A stretch of DNA of 26,923 nt from JAGMES01 sp023128035 (lineage in GTDB: Bacteria > Bacillota > Halanaerobiia > DY22613), in NCBI GenBank assembly GCA_030627905.1, contig DAOVRZ010000083.1, forward strand, positions 1 to 26,923, read 5' to 3'. The notes under the pieces were generated by a model that saw only the letters and a program-made list of their open reading frames with translations, had not been told where the DNA came from and searched no databases. The translations under genes and the position numbers were made by a program. This document shows, in pieces, positions 22,801 through 24,784 of this stretch (positions are counted from its first letter, which is position 1; every line of letters starts with the position of its first letter).

Positions 22801-24757
22801 TAGAGGATTCAGAATCGAACTGAGCGAGATAGAAAATCAACTGTTGCAGCATGAAGCAATAAAAGAAACAGTTGTTTTGGATAAAGTCGATGACAATGGT
22901 AAGAAATATCTTTGTGCATATATAGTTTCAGAAAGAGAAATACCGATATCTGAACTGAGAGAGCATTGTTCGAAAGAGTTGCCAGATTATATGATTCCTT
23001 CATATTTCATTAGTCTAGAAAAGGTGCCATTGACTTCAAACGGAAAGGTAGATAGAAGAGCACTTCCAGAACCAGAGGGAAATATTTGTACGGAAACAGA
23101 GTATGCAGCACCAACCAATGAAATTGAAGAAAAGCTATCAAAAATATGGAAAAAAGTTTTGAGTGTAGTTAGAGTTGGAATTAATGATAACTTTTTCGAA
23201 TTGGGTGGTGACTCTATTAAAGCAATTCAAATTCTGTCCAGAGCTAATCAGGAAGGAATCAATATTACGGTAAAAGATGTCTTTAGATATAAGACAATTG
23301 CTAATTTGATAGCAAATGTAGATTATACAGAAGAGAAAGATATTATTTCTCAAGAAGAGGTAGAAGGTGAAGTTTTACTCTTACCAATTCAAAGATGGTT
23401 CTTTGAACAGAACTTTCAGGAGCCACAATATTTTAATCAGGGTAATCTTTTTGCCTTGAAGAATGATGTGGATCTAGAGTTGTTAGAAAAGGTATTTGAA
23501 AAGATTATTGTACATCATGATGCTATTCGAATGATCTATAAAGTTTTGGAAGGTCAAATTAGTCAAATCAATCGAAGAGTAGATGAAGTTGATTTTAAAC
23601 TAGAAATCATCGATTTATCTAATGAACCATATGTAACTCAAAAAGAGAAAATTAAAAAGTTTGCTAACCGAATTCAAGATAGTTTAGATCTTGAAAAAGA
23701 TTTATTAATCAAAGCGATTATATTTGATTTGGGTGAGAACGGAAAACGCTTATTTATTCCTATTCATCATCTAGTGATCGATGGTGTGTCATGGAGAATC
23801 TTACTGGAAGATATTGAAACTCTTTATTATTCAAATCTTCAGAAAGAATTACCATTGAAAACTACATCATTCAAAGAGTGGAGCGAAAAATTATCTAACT
23901 ATGCGAAGAGGAGAAAAGTAGATATAAGTTATTGGGAGTCAATAGATCAAACAAAGATTGCTTCTTTGATAGATGTTGATGAAAAAGAGATGCATTTTAA
24001 AGATGATGAGCGCTTACAGATCGAACTAGATGAAGAATATACAGAAAAATTACTGACAAAAGTAAATTGGGTTTATAATACAGAGATAAATGATATCTTG
24101 CTCTCTGCTCTTCTGATAGCGATAACTGAAGTAATGGAAAAAGAGACAGTATTACTCAATCTTGAAGGTCATGGAAGAGAAGAGATATTAAAAGATGTAG
24201 ATCTATCGAGGACAATTGGTTGGTTTACAAGTGCATATCCAGTTTACTTTGAAAAGAAAGAAAATATTGAGGAAACAATTAAACATGTTAAAGAGAGTCT
24301 TAGGAGAGTACCAAATAAAGGTCTAAACTTTGGAGTTTTAAGATATTTGAAAGATAATAAATATTTGAGAGAGTTAAATCCTGAAATTTCCTTTAACTAC
24401 TTAGGACAATTTGATAATACTATTGAAACGAAAGAGGATACTGATAGATTATTATCAGCTTGTCTTGAAGACGTAGGAAGTTATGTTCATCCTGATAATC
24501 AACATAATTACTTAATAGATATAAATGGTATGATTATCAGTAACAAACTACAGTTATCTTTAAATTATAATGTAAAATATTTTGATAAAGATTTAATGAG
24601 TCAACTCCAAATTTCGTATGTAAATAGTTTAAAAGAAATAATCGATCATTGTATTAATCAGACCACACAAACACACACAGTATCAGATTTTGAGCTTAGT
24701 GATGAGATGGATGATGAGGAGTTTGATTTATTAAATGAACTCTACGATTTTTCTTAG
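1889..24757 (+). CDS. Six-module nonribosomal peptide synthetase, (C-A-PCP-C-A-PCP-E)x3
   Basis: This complete cytosolic NRPS of 7622 residues (about 0.87 MDa by average residue mass) extends a peptide by six residues. Domain order is C-A-PCP, C-A-PCP-E, repeated three times. Carrier serines are S984, S2011, S3518, S4559, S6060 and S7109; LGGHS occurs in modules without E and LGGDS in modules with E. C-domain HHxxxDG motifs begin at H141, H1163, H2657, H3697, H5206 and H6245. E-domain HHLVxDG motifs begin at H2190, H4743 and H7293, each followed by EGHGRE. Predicted residues are L-Leu, D-Leu, X, D-Y, L-Val and D-Val. All catalytic motifs look intact and no frameshift is seen. The first, third and fifth C domains are DCL type (HHILxDGWS), matching an upstream E domain; the others are LCL type. 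There is no loading module, tailoring domain or thioesterase, so this is a middle enzyme of an assembly line. Layout and size resemble the six-module linear gramicidin synthetase LgrC (from memory). The GTG start is supported by a Shine-Dalgarno sequence. Confidence 0.98.
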   Translation: MSKILKINPLTPLQEGMLYHNLLNQEGRNYCQQVCFNIEGKIDLDLLKETWQQIVNRYEVFRTDFIWKESKVPVQIVLREKESEIYVYDISDLEDTQKDKYINDLKEKDLNKPFDFENGKLNRLLIVKLSREKYLMCWSFHHILIDGWSLQLILKDFLEIYDCLANQGGLPVEPAVQFSNYLEWLKKQDRNKAFSFWKNYLRDLSEPTLLQGDYPTSQNEIIKNSREIHFEIDQKKTDEINEFCRNNNITVNSCLQTAWGLLLQRYNNTDISCFGMTVSGRSLSVKNVEKIVGILINTLPIVIKTEENETIKDLVTKVNDQLVEIRDYEYVPLTELKSRSNIDQIGEMFNSMIAFENYPQITLKNNAFSLSLDSVFELTNYDLTISFANDKTIMGKVIYNADLFTTETVERILKSMNHLIDAMLSNSEELVQKISIVSEEEKKQLLAKLSGLSVSIPKEKTISQLFEEQVERAVDEIAVVFGTQQLTYCELNQKSNQLARRLREEGVQSEEIVAIMVDQSLEMFVGIMGILKAGGAYLPIDPQYPQARIEYMLKDSKAKILLTQKHLKEEVLFDGEIILLNDSGVYTGEVGNLKSINYSNNLAYIIYTSGSTGQPKGVMIEHRSLINLVTWHNSYYEVTSNDQSTKYAGFGFDASVWEIFPYLIAGATIHVILDEIRWDAEKLNEYFTTNSITISFLPTQICEQFMETGNTSLRKLLTGGDKLKIYKEQSYELINNYGPTENTVVTTSFVVNENERNIPIGKPIFNTQIYILDKNNNLQPIGAAGDLCIAGEGLARGYLHRPELTNQKFVQNPYASSQKMYKTGDLARMLPNGNIEFLGRVDYQVKIRGFRIELGEIENQLLEIEKIKEVAVIDREDEGGNKYLCAYIVSDTEIQVVELREILSETLPDYMIPAFFIQLEKLPLTVNGKLDKRALPKSDESIKSREYVAPANEEEEKMARIWSEILRVEKVSINDNFFELGGHSLKATQLASRVFKIFNVELPLKAIFKYNTVKKLVEYICGTEETVYTEIKPVEKQEHYVVSSAQKRLFALRELSGDDVTYNIPMVKMVFGELDFISFENAWKRLIQRHESLRTSFALVKGQPVQKIHENVDFKIQYLKAEKDELPEIIDEFVQPFDLNTAPLFRVGLVQCGEQHGLILDMHHIISDGASVEILFRELTGLYEGKNLSEIKIQYKDFANWQNELFQSEEMKKQEEYWLSTFVEDVRQGAIPVLNMPTDAPRPSVMSYEGDLLVYSLQENVLDKLNKLSFKNGATLYMTLLAAFNILLHKYTSQEDLIVGSPIAGRRHDDLENVIGMFVNTLAMRNEPVATKTFIEFLAEVKENSFKAFENQDYQFEMLVEKLDLQRDLSRNPIFDVMFTLQKADQLDIYMKDLLLKPYHYEYKISKFDFTLTAVEKMQGIDFYLEYSSKLFTKETMERLLNHLSKIIDQILENPELKIAEIEMISEEEKEQILFEYNNTSVDLPIDKTIHKLFEDQVEKTPEKKVAVFEKQNLTYHQLNVKANQLARVLREKGVTTDQIVGILVDPSLEMLVGILGILKAGGAYLPIDSAYPDERIEYLLTDSGTSFLLTQHHLAEQINFSGEIINLEDEKLYTKDFTNLESDTDSTDLAYVIYTSGSTGKPKGVMIEHHSLVNLVCWHNSYYSVTSNDCSTKYAGFGFDASVWEIFPYIVSGATIHIISPEIKLNMEKLNQYFENNQITISFLPTQICEQFTKEKNHSLRALLAGGDKLKYYADNDYLLVNNYGPTENTVVTTSFVVDRAYNNIPIGKPIFNTKVYILNQSSQLQPVGVPGELCIVGESLARGYLHLPELTKEKFVWSSFSIGERMYKTGDLARWLPDGSIEFLGRVDRQVKIRGYRIELGEIESQLLQYKQVNEIVVIDREDVNGNKHLCAYYTAHQEMSAVELKEFLAKNLPDYMIPAFFVQIDQLPLTANGKVNRRELPIPKGDIEIEYIAPATQDEKNLAKIWGEILGIEKVGIHNNFFELGGDSIKAIQILARAKEQGIYLTVKDIFKFRTIANLLNNVDYAKKKAIASQEEVVGEVLLTPIQKWFFDQNFSQQHYFNQTNLFTLPNDVDLELLEKVLYKVISHHDALRMNYQVTDDQVIQYNRRMDEVDFKLEVFDLINQKEKLAKISEMLQNSLDLEKDLLMKAVVFDLGEDGKRLLIAIHHLVVDGVSWRILVEDINKLYEFGLDAKLPLKTTSFKEWSQKLNIYADTETIDVEYWEKLDQSKIQSIRREKVMNDQRIDQEFAIVLDKERTQQLLTKVNWAYNTEINDILLSALTIAICEVMGIDNLLVNLEGHGREEIIEDVDLSRTFGWFTSAYPVYFEKQDSLDQILKHVKENLRMVPNKGVNYGIAKFLKDVEQLKDLKPEVSFNYLGQFDDSFAVQENKNNRLLSGCTEDAGRSLHIENRHSHLIDVNGGVVNDTLQLVLNYDANYISQKQIKLIQEAYQKALHEIIEHCLTQKERIYTASDFGVENLVGENDFVELANNFSLKTVKMYPLTPMQEGMLFYHNLNIESRNYYEQFCFYLEGTIEYEHFKNAWEDVVKRHEIMRTCFFWKGTGKPIQIVLEETELLFDYYDLSNLSVSEQERRIVEFKEKDLNTKFDFEKGKLNRFSLLKISEEKYLVCWSFHHILLDGWSMPIIIGDLFNIYHHRVGKLTLTKEVAPQFGDYLNWLIKCDKNKGIKFWENYMKNFSETTPLPYDKKANKGEVISEVGLEVFEYNEQITQDLNKFCKQNNLTVNAFIQTIWGLLLQKYNNTFESCFGMTVSGRPGELKNVEKIAGLFINTLPVIVRTEEEDTALHLLRKVNDQLVEIRDYEYVSLAEIQSMVDHTDELFDSLIVFENYPVSSLQKRDNLDFALTVDSVFELTNYDFSISAAVADKTVIRFTYNKKLFMPDTITRIKQHFYYLMKAILTEPAQVVKNLEIISEVEKEQLLNEFNNSQVSYSKEKTIHQLFTEQVAKTPERTALIFKDQRLTYHELDEKTNQLARLLRENGVEKDTVVGLMLPRSLEMVIGIIGILKARGICLPIDQKYPKERIQLLLEDSGAPVLLKMDSYALLADFSGKVIDVNIEMLNAFPMESLETEEQSDDLAYLIYTSGSTGKPKGVMLHHKGIINHAFTKIRELDLTFKDRLCHNLTINFVASIWQVFSPLFIGSELIIYSEDIIHDSIGLLKRVKEDQISVLEIVPSLLKAYLELLDEGEEQIQLPDLRLLILTGEKVAPALVNKFYKKYKISLINAYGQSECSDDTLHYKIPYNSETEIVYVGKPSNNTKVYVLDKNFNLQPIGVAGELCISGDGLAKGYFNRPEMTEERFIANPFVFGQKMYRTGDRVRWTKDGYIEFLGRIDHQVKIRGYRIEPGEIENLLLSHQAIKEVVVIARQDQSENDYLCSYFVSDREISISELKEYLSKELPEYMIPAVFVKLERMPLTPNGKINRKALPEVDGKISTGREYIAPRDEIEEKLVQIWSQVIKTEKIGIRDDFFELGGHSLKAGILVAKINKQFNVELPLREIFNVPTIEGLAKIIRRYAKTPYTVIERVEEYGYYPVSSAQKRLFALHQIKENDSSYNVSGAFTLEGDLDKERFENALRELIKRHDAFRTSFTIIDGEPVQIIEKDVEFNLNYLEVEENQVEKIIAEFIQPFDLNKAPLLRVHLIQVENKHMFLFDMHHIIADGTSLSIFINELFDLYAGKELTEQKVQYKDFSAWQNNLFRTEMYRQQEKYWLNQQFDDEIPVLNMPTDYSRPSGMNFAGDMVDFKLGKETSAKLYELLADKGVTLYMTLLAAFNVLLAKYTNQDDIIVGSPIAGRRHADLEKTIGMFVNTLALRNHPMADYSFAEFLAEVKENLLQVYENQDYQFEMLVEKLDLERNLNRNPLFDVMLVLQNTEDIALEMEGLRFIPYRFENKIAKFDLTFYAFELEDEIQLAIEYATSLFKRDTIERMLGHFVNIVEEIVENPEVKLSKIGMISSEERIQLLDTFNDTFVDYPKEKKIYQLFEEAVERVPDHIALVFGDQQLTYRELNQKSNQLARVLRDRGVKTNQIVGILVERSIEMMIGIYGILKSGGAYLPLDQEYPEERIEFMLEDSGVDLLLVQHHLHDKIEFSGEIIDLEDESIYTGESTNMDIPMTSNDLAYIIYTSGSTGKPKGVMIEHKSLVNVIMALQREYPFTEADVYLLKTTYIFDVSGAEIYGWFMGTGKLVILEPDAEKETKSIIRTIQDNHITHINFVPSMLKMLLNTLDQKDIEILSKLKYVFVAGEAISKDLVRKFYRLLPNVIFENIYGPTESTIYATKYSLIHLSDEINVPIGKPIQNINTYILDKYNNLQPIGVAGELCLSGGGLARGYLNRPELTGEKFVSNPFKPGERMYKTGDLARWLPDGNIEYLGRIDHQVKVRGFRIELGEIENSLLLHVAITEAVVIDRIDDNGNKYLCAYVINESDVSVSDLREHLAEELPEYMIPSYFVHLEEMPLTVSGKINRKALPAPDASIEVSTKYVAATNELEEKMVEIWEEILRKDRIGIYDNFFELGGDSIKAIQITSRANQLGMRLTVKDVFKNKTIADMLNNIDYSKPVLAISQKEVEGEVLLTPIQKWFFEQDLNHPHFFNQNNLFRLSEDVDLALLENVFKEVIKHHDALRICYKIIDGQIIQSNRRVEEIDFKLELVDLTESSYSVQETKIYEISAEVQNCLDLETDLLFRGVVFDLGENGKRLLLTIHHLVVDGISWRILLEDIENMYISRMETELPLKTTSFRDWSQKLNDYAKENQIDISYWEQIDLSKIESLFEGQIEGNYLRDHQIVQIELTEEQTEKLLSRVNWAYNTEINDILLSALTFSITEVLEIETLLINLEGHGREEILKGVNLSRTIGWFTSTYPVYFEKQESISETIKHVKESLRKIPNKGVNFGIARELKNNPLLAGLNPEISFNYLGQFDGVIDRDSLLSRCKENSGSSFHLENDHAHLIDINGVDIDGKLQLSLSYNAKYLESNKMQLLQKLYTQALNDIIEHCANKDEREYTASDFGLENMLEEKDFETIAQTIELENVKMYALTPMQEGMLFHNLLNETGRNYCEQICFYLNGEIDIEQFNLAWQEVTNRHEIFRTSFLSKGLKNPVQIIFPEVKITLNELDLSGSDSSEQAEYISRFKEEDLDHRFDFENGKLNRVTVLKLADNRYWVSWTFHHILLDGWSVQIVLGELFEIYHNLVTNSSSLSLPKAQFSDYLEWLDKQDRTQGLDYWSNYMCDFSEPALLPYDNKSKKGNIISEVMTRDFTIDSSKTKEINEFCKRHHLTINTLIQTSWGILLQKYNNTNESCFGTTVSGRPTTLENVESIVGIFINTLPVIVETEEVETVTGLLRKTNERLVEIREYEYISLAEIQKMSASSEKLFDSIIVFENYLRRSVQDNMLDFSIEFDSAFELSNYDFSMTVMSHETIDLKVSYNAALFNSETIERIQGHLMQILNAMLDDAEQMVRDILIVSDEEKEQILIEFNDTKVDYPIDQTIQQLFEEQVERTPENIALVFEEESLTYRELNQLANQLARVLREKGVGPDKIVGLMSDKSLEMIIGVLAIIKAGGAYLPIDIDYPENRVEYMLEDSAVQVLLIQQELAEEIPFEGEMIYLDEATLYRGDETNLENLNTKDDLIYIIYTSGSSGKPKGVMIEHKNVNRLINNSNMLIIHQDDRIMQTGSLAFDASTFEIWGSLLKGASLYLIRKDEMLSAERFEARLKEYRITMIWLTAPLFNQMLEENPNIFSELKTLISGGDALSPKHINQVRALYPELNVVNGYGPTESTTFTTYFRITKDYNDNIPIGRPVSNTKVYILDQKNQIQPIGVPGELCIAGDGLARGYLNRSDLTKEKFVNDLFVPGERMYKTGDLVRWLPDGTIEFLGRIDFQVKIRGFRIELGEIENQLLNHGEIKEAIVLYLTDVNNAKYLCGYIVADRELTVSELRGYLSVDLPDYMIPSYFVQLEKMPLTSNGKINRRALPEPNGSIATGVEYVAPTNQTEERMAKIWSEILGIQQVGIYNDFFELGGHSLKATQLASKILKEFDVELPLKEIFQTPTIKGLVEYINSMEETKYVAIETVEVQEYYPVSSAQKRIFAIEQMEGESTTYNIPSFMFIEGELELEHFEYVFKELINRHESLRTSFEIVDGKPVQRVHQDVDFAIELFADCEGEPSVTEIEEIFNEFVKPFNLSKAPLLRVGLMKISEKKHLFMLDIHHIISDGTSTDIMFKEIASLYETKDLLDIRVQYKDFSAWQNKLFASEDLKKQEEYWLEVFEGLQGGEIPILNLPTDEPRPALMSFEGDYFIFEASEELTEKIHTLASSNGATLYMVLLSAFNLLLAKYAKQDDIVIGSPIAGRRHADLENIIGMFVNTLAMRNYPASDKTFAEFLSEVKENSLKAYENQDYQFEMLIEKLDLERDLSRNPLFDVLFVLQNANESGLYMKDLQFKPCKIGSKISKFDLTLSGFESDQKIYFSLEYSVRLFKPETIERMSRHFINLLKRIVEKPELQIAKIEMISEEERTQILNEFNDTIINYPKEKTIQQLFEEQVVKTPEKIAVVYEDQGLTYAELNAKANQLAHLLRAKGVESDQPVGIMTDKSLEMIIGVLAIIKAGGSYLPIDIDYPESRVEYMLSDSEAKILLIQKDLIGQVHFDGERIPLEDKDIYTGDNSDLVNLNQPEDLIYIIYTSGSTGKPKGVMVKHLNVNRLIKNSNMLIINENDRILQTGSMAFDASTFEVWGSLLNGATLYLISKDDLLSADRFETKLKDNEISMIWLTAPLFNQLLEENPDIFAELKTLIVGGDALSPKHINLVRAKHPSLSIINGYGPTESTTFTTYFGIQQEYHYTIPIGKPVSNTQVYILDQWNQLQPVGVPGELCIAGDGLARGYLGQPELTAEKFVSSPYRVNPDVLDEKMYRTGDLVRWLPDGNIEFLGRIDYQVKIRGFRIELSEIENQLLQHEAIKETVVLDKVDDNGKKYLCAYIVSEREIPISELREHCSKELPDYMIPSYFISLEKVPLTSNGKVDRRALPEPEGNICTETEYAAPTNEIEEKLSKIWKKVLSVVRVGINDNFFELGGDSIKAIQILSRANQEGINITVKDVFRYKTIANLIANVDYTEEKDIISQEEVEGEVLLLPIQRWFFEQNFQEPQYFNQGNLFALKNDVDLELLEKVFEKIIVHHDAIRMIYKVLEGQISQINRRVDEVDFKLEIIDLSNEPYVTQKEKIKKFANRIQDSLDLEKDLLIKAIIFDLGENGKRLFIPIHHLVIDGVSWRILLEDIETLYYSNLQKELPLKTTSFKEWSEKLSNYAKRRKVDISYWESIDQTKIASLIDVDEKEMHFKDDERLQIELDEEYTEKLLTKVNWVYNTEINDILLSALLIAITEVMEKETVLLNLEGHGREEILKDVDLSRTIGWFTSAYPVYFEKKENIEETIKHVKESLRRVPNKGLNFGVLRYLKDNKYLRELNPEISFNYLGQFDNTIETKEDTDRLLSACLEDVGSYVHPDNQHNYLIDINGMIISNKLQLSLNYNVKYFDKDLMSQLQISYVNSLKEIIDHCINQTTQTHTVSDFELSDEMDDEEFDLLNELYDFS
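1895..4948 (+). other. Module 1: C(DCL)-A(Leu)-PCP
   Basis: The C domain (about residues 3-455, HHILIDGWS from H141) is DCL type, so it accepts the D-configured chain from the upstream protein. The A domain (about 461-940) has YTSGSTG from Y607. Pocket residues are D653, A654, W657, F696, L717, G719, N736, V744, V745 and K929, giving DAWFLGNVVK, a published Leu code. The carrier (about 945-1018) has LGGHS with Ser984. There is no E domain, so L-Leu is incorporated. Pocket residues were aligned to GrsA by eye; the motif anchors are unambiguous. Confidence 0.9.
4994..9418 (+). other. Module 2: C(LCL)-A(Leu)-PCP-E
   Basis: The C domain (about residues 1036-1483, HHIISDG from H1163) is LCL type. 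The A domain (about 1490-1965) has pocket D1681, A1682, W1685, F1724, L1745, G1747, N1764, V1772, V1773 and K1957, again DAWFLGNVVK (Leu). The carrier is LGGDS with Ser2011. The E domain (about 2058-2499) has HHLVVDG from H2190, LEGHGREE from L2321 and GWFTSAYP, all intact. The module should therefore deliver D-Leu. Its PCP-E junction is very close to that of the upstream truncated gene; both share the run ILARAKEQGIYLTVKD after the carrier serine. Confidence 0.9.
9440..12553 (+). other. Module 3: C(DCL)-A(unassigned, VAWEITADDK)-PCP
   Basis: The C domain (about residues 2518-2970, HHILLDGWS from H2657) is DCL type. The A domain (about 2978-3470) has YTSGSTG from Y3124 but an unusual pocket: V3170, A3171, W3174, E3213, I3242, T3244, A3267, D3275, D3276 and K3462. 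Val replaces the Asp at position 235 that normally holds the alpha-amino group of the substrate. Core motif A2 reads LKARGICLPID, with Arg3051 in place of a conserved Gly, and motif A5 reads NAYGQSE in place of NxYGPTE. The carrier is LGGHS with Ser3518 and there is no E domain. The domain looks intact; the substrate is not assignable by eye. Glu278, Asp330 and Asp331 suggest an amine-bearing side chain or a shifted amino group (inference). Confidence 0.85.
9449..17095 (+). repeat. Two-module repeat unit 2 (C-A-PCP-C-A-PCP-E)
   Basis: This is the second tandem copy, about 2549 residues (modules 3 and 4). Its C, PCP and E domains follow units 1 and 3 closely, but both A-domain cores differ from all others in the window. 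The unit keeps the scaffold while having different substrate-binding parts. Confidence 0.75.
12596..17062 (+). other. Module 4: C(LCL)-A(unassigned, DVANFAIIYK)-PCP-E
   Basis: The C domain (about residues 3570-4010, HHIIADG from H3697) is LCL type. The A domain (about 4019-4510) has YTSGSTG from Y4165 and pocket D4211, V4212, A4215, N4254, F4282, A4284, I4308, I4316, Y4317 and K4503. I do not recognise this code. Asp235 is present, so an ordinary alpha-amino acid is expected. The A10 Lys lies in SGK instead of NGK. The carrier is LGGDS with Ser4559. The E domain (about 4605-5047) has HHLVVDG from H4743 and LEGHGREE from L4875. The residue should be incorporated as D. Confidence 0.85.
17087..20173 (+). 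other. Module 5: C(DCL)-A(Val)-PCP
   Basis: The C domain (about residues 5067-5515, HHILLDGWS from H5206) is DCL type. The A domain (about 5526-6010) has motif A3 as YTSGSSG from Y5672, with Ser in place of the usual Thr. Pocket residues are D5717, A5718, F5721, W5760, I5784, G5786, G5810, T5818, F5819 and K6004, giving DAFWIGGTFK, a published Val code. The carrier is LGGHS with Ser6060. There is no E domain, so L-Val is incorporated. Confidence 0.9.
17096..24757 (+). repeat. Two-module repeat unit 3 (C-A-PCP-C-A-PCP-E)
   Basis: This is the third tandem copy, about 2553 residues (modules 5 and 6). It carries two Val-type A domains and ends in a free acidic C-terminal tail, where units 1 and 2 continue through an E-C linker into the next unit. 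Confidence 0.75.
20222..24688 (+). other. Module 6: C(LCL)-A(Val)-PCP-E
   Basis: The C domain (about residues 6112-6560, HHIISDG from H6245) is LCL type. The A domain (about 6570-7060) has pocket D6761, A6762, F6765, W6804, I6828, G6830, G6854, T6862, F6863 and K7053, giving DAFWIGGTFK (Val). Motif A8 reads RIELSEIE where the sister domains have LGE, and a few extra residues precede YRTGD. The carrier is LGGDS with Ser7109. The E domain (about 7156-7601) has HHLVIDG from H7293 and LEGHGREE from L7425. The module should deliver D-Val. The protein then ends in a short acidic tail (DDEEFDLL, NELYDFS), a likely donor docking helix to the next enzyme. Confidence 0.9.
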
Positions 24758-24769
24758 ATAGATTAGAAG

Positions 24770-24776
24770 AGGGGAG
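24770..24776 (+). promoter_or_regulatory. Ribosome binding site of the third NRPS gene
   Basis: The sequence AGGGGAG lies 8 bases before the GTG at 24785. It is the only good Shine-Dalgarno match near the expected start of the C domain. The later ATG codons at the LTSMQSAM motif would cut into the first C-domain motif and have no such site. No terminator is seen between the TAG at 24755-24757 and this start. Confidence 0.75.
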
Positions 24777-24784
24777 CGAAAGTA

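Noticed and set aside
1889..24757. Assembly artefact from repeated modules
   Set aside because: The modules are homologous but differ at many positions throughout, including synonymous sites, and the frame is open for over 22 kb with all motifs intact. Collapsed or falsely duplicated repeats would be nearly identical.
24688..24757. Thioesterase or reductase release domain at the end of the second gene
   Set aside because: After the E domain only about 20 residues of acidic tail remain, with no GxSxG motif or Rossmann fold, and a further NRPS gene follows at once.
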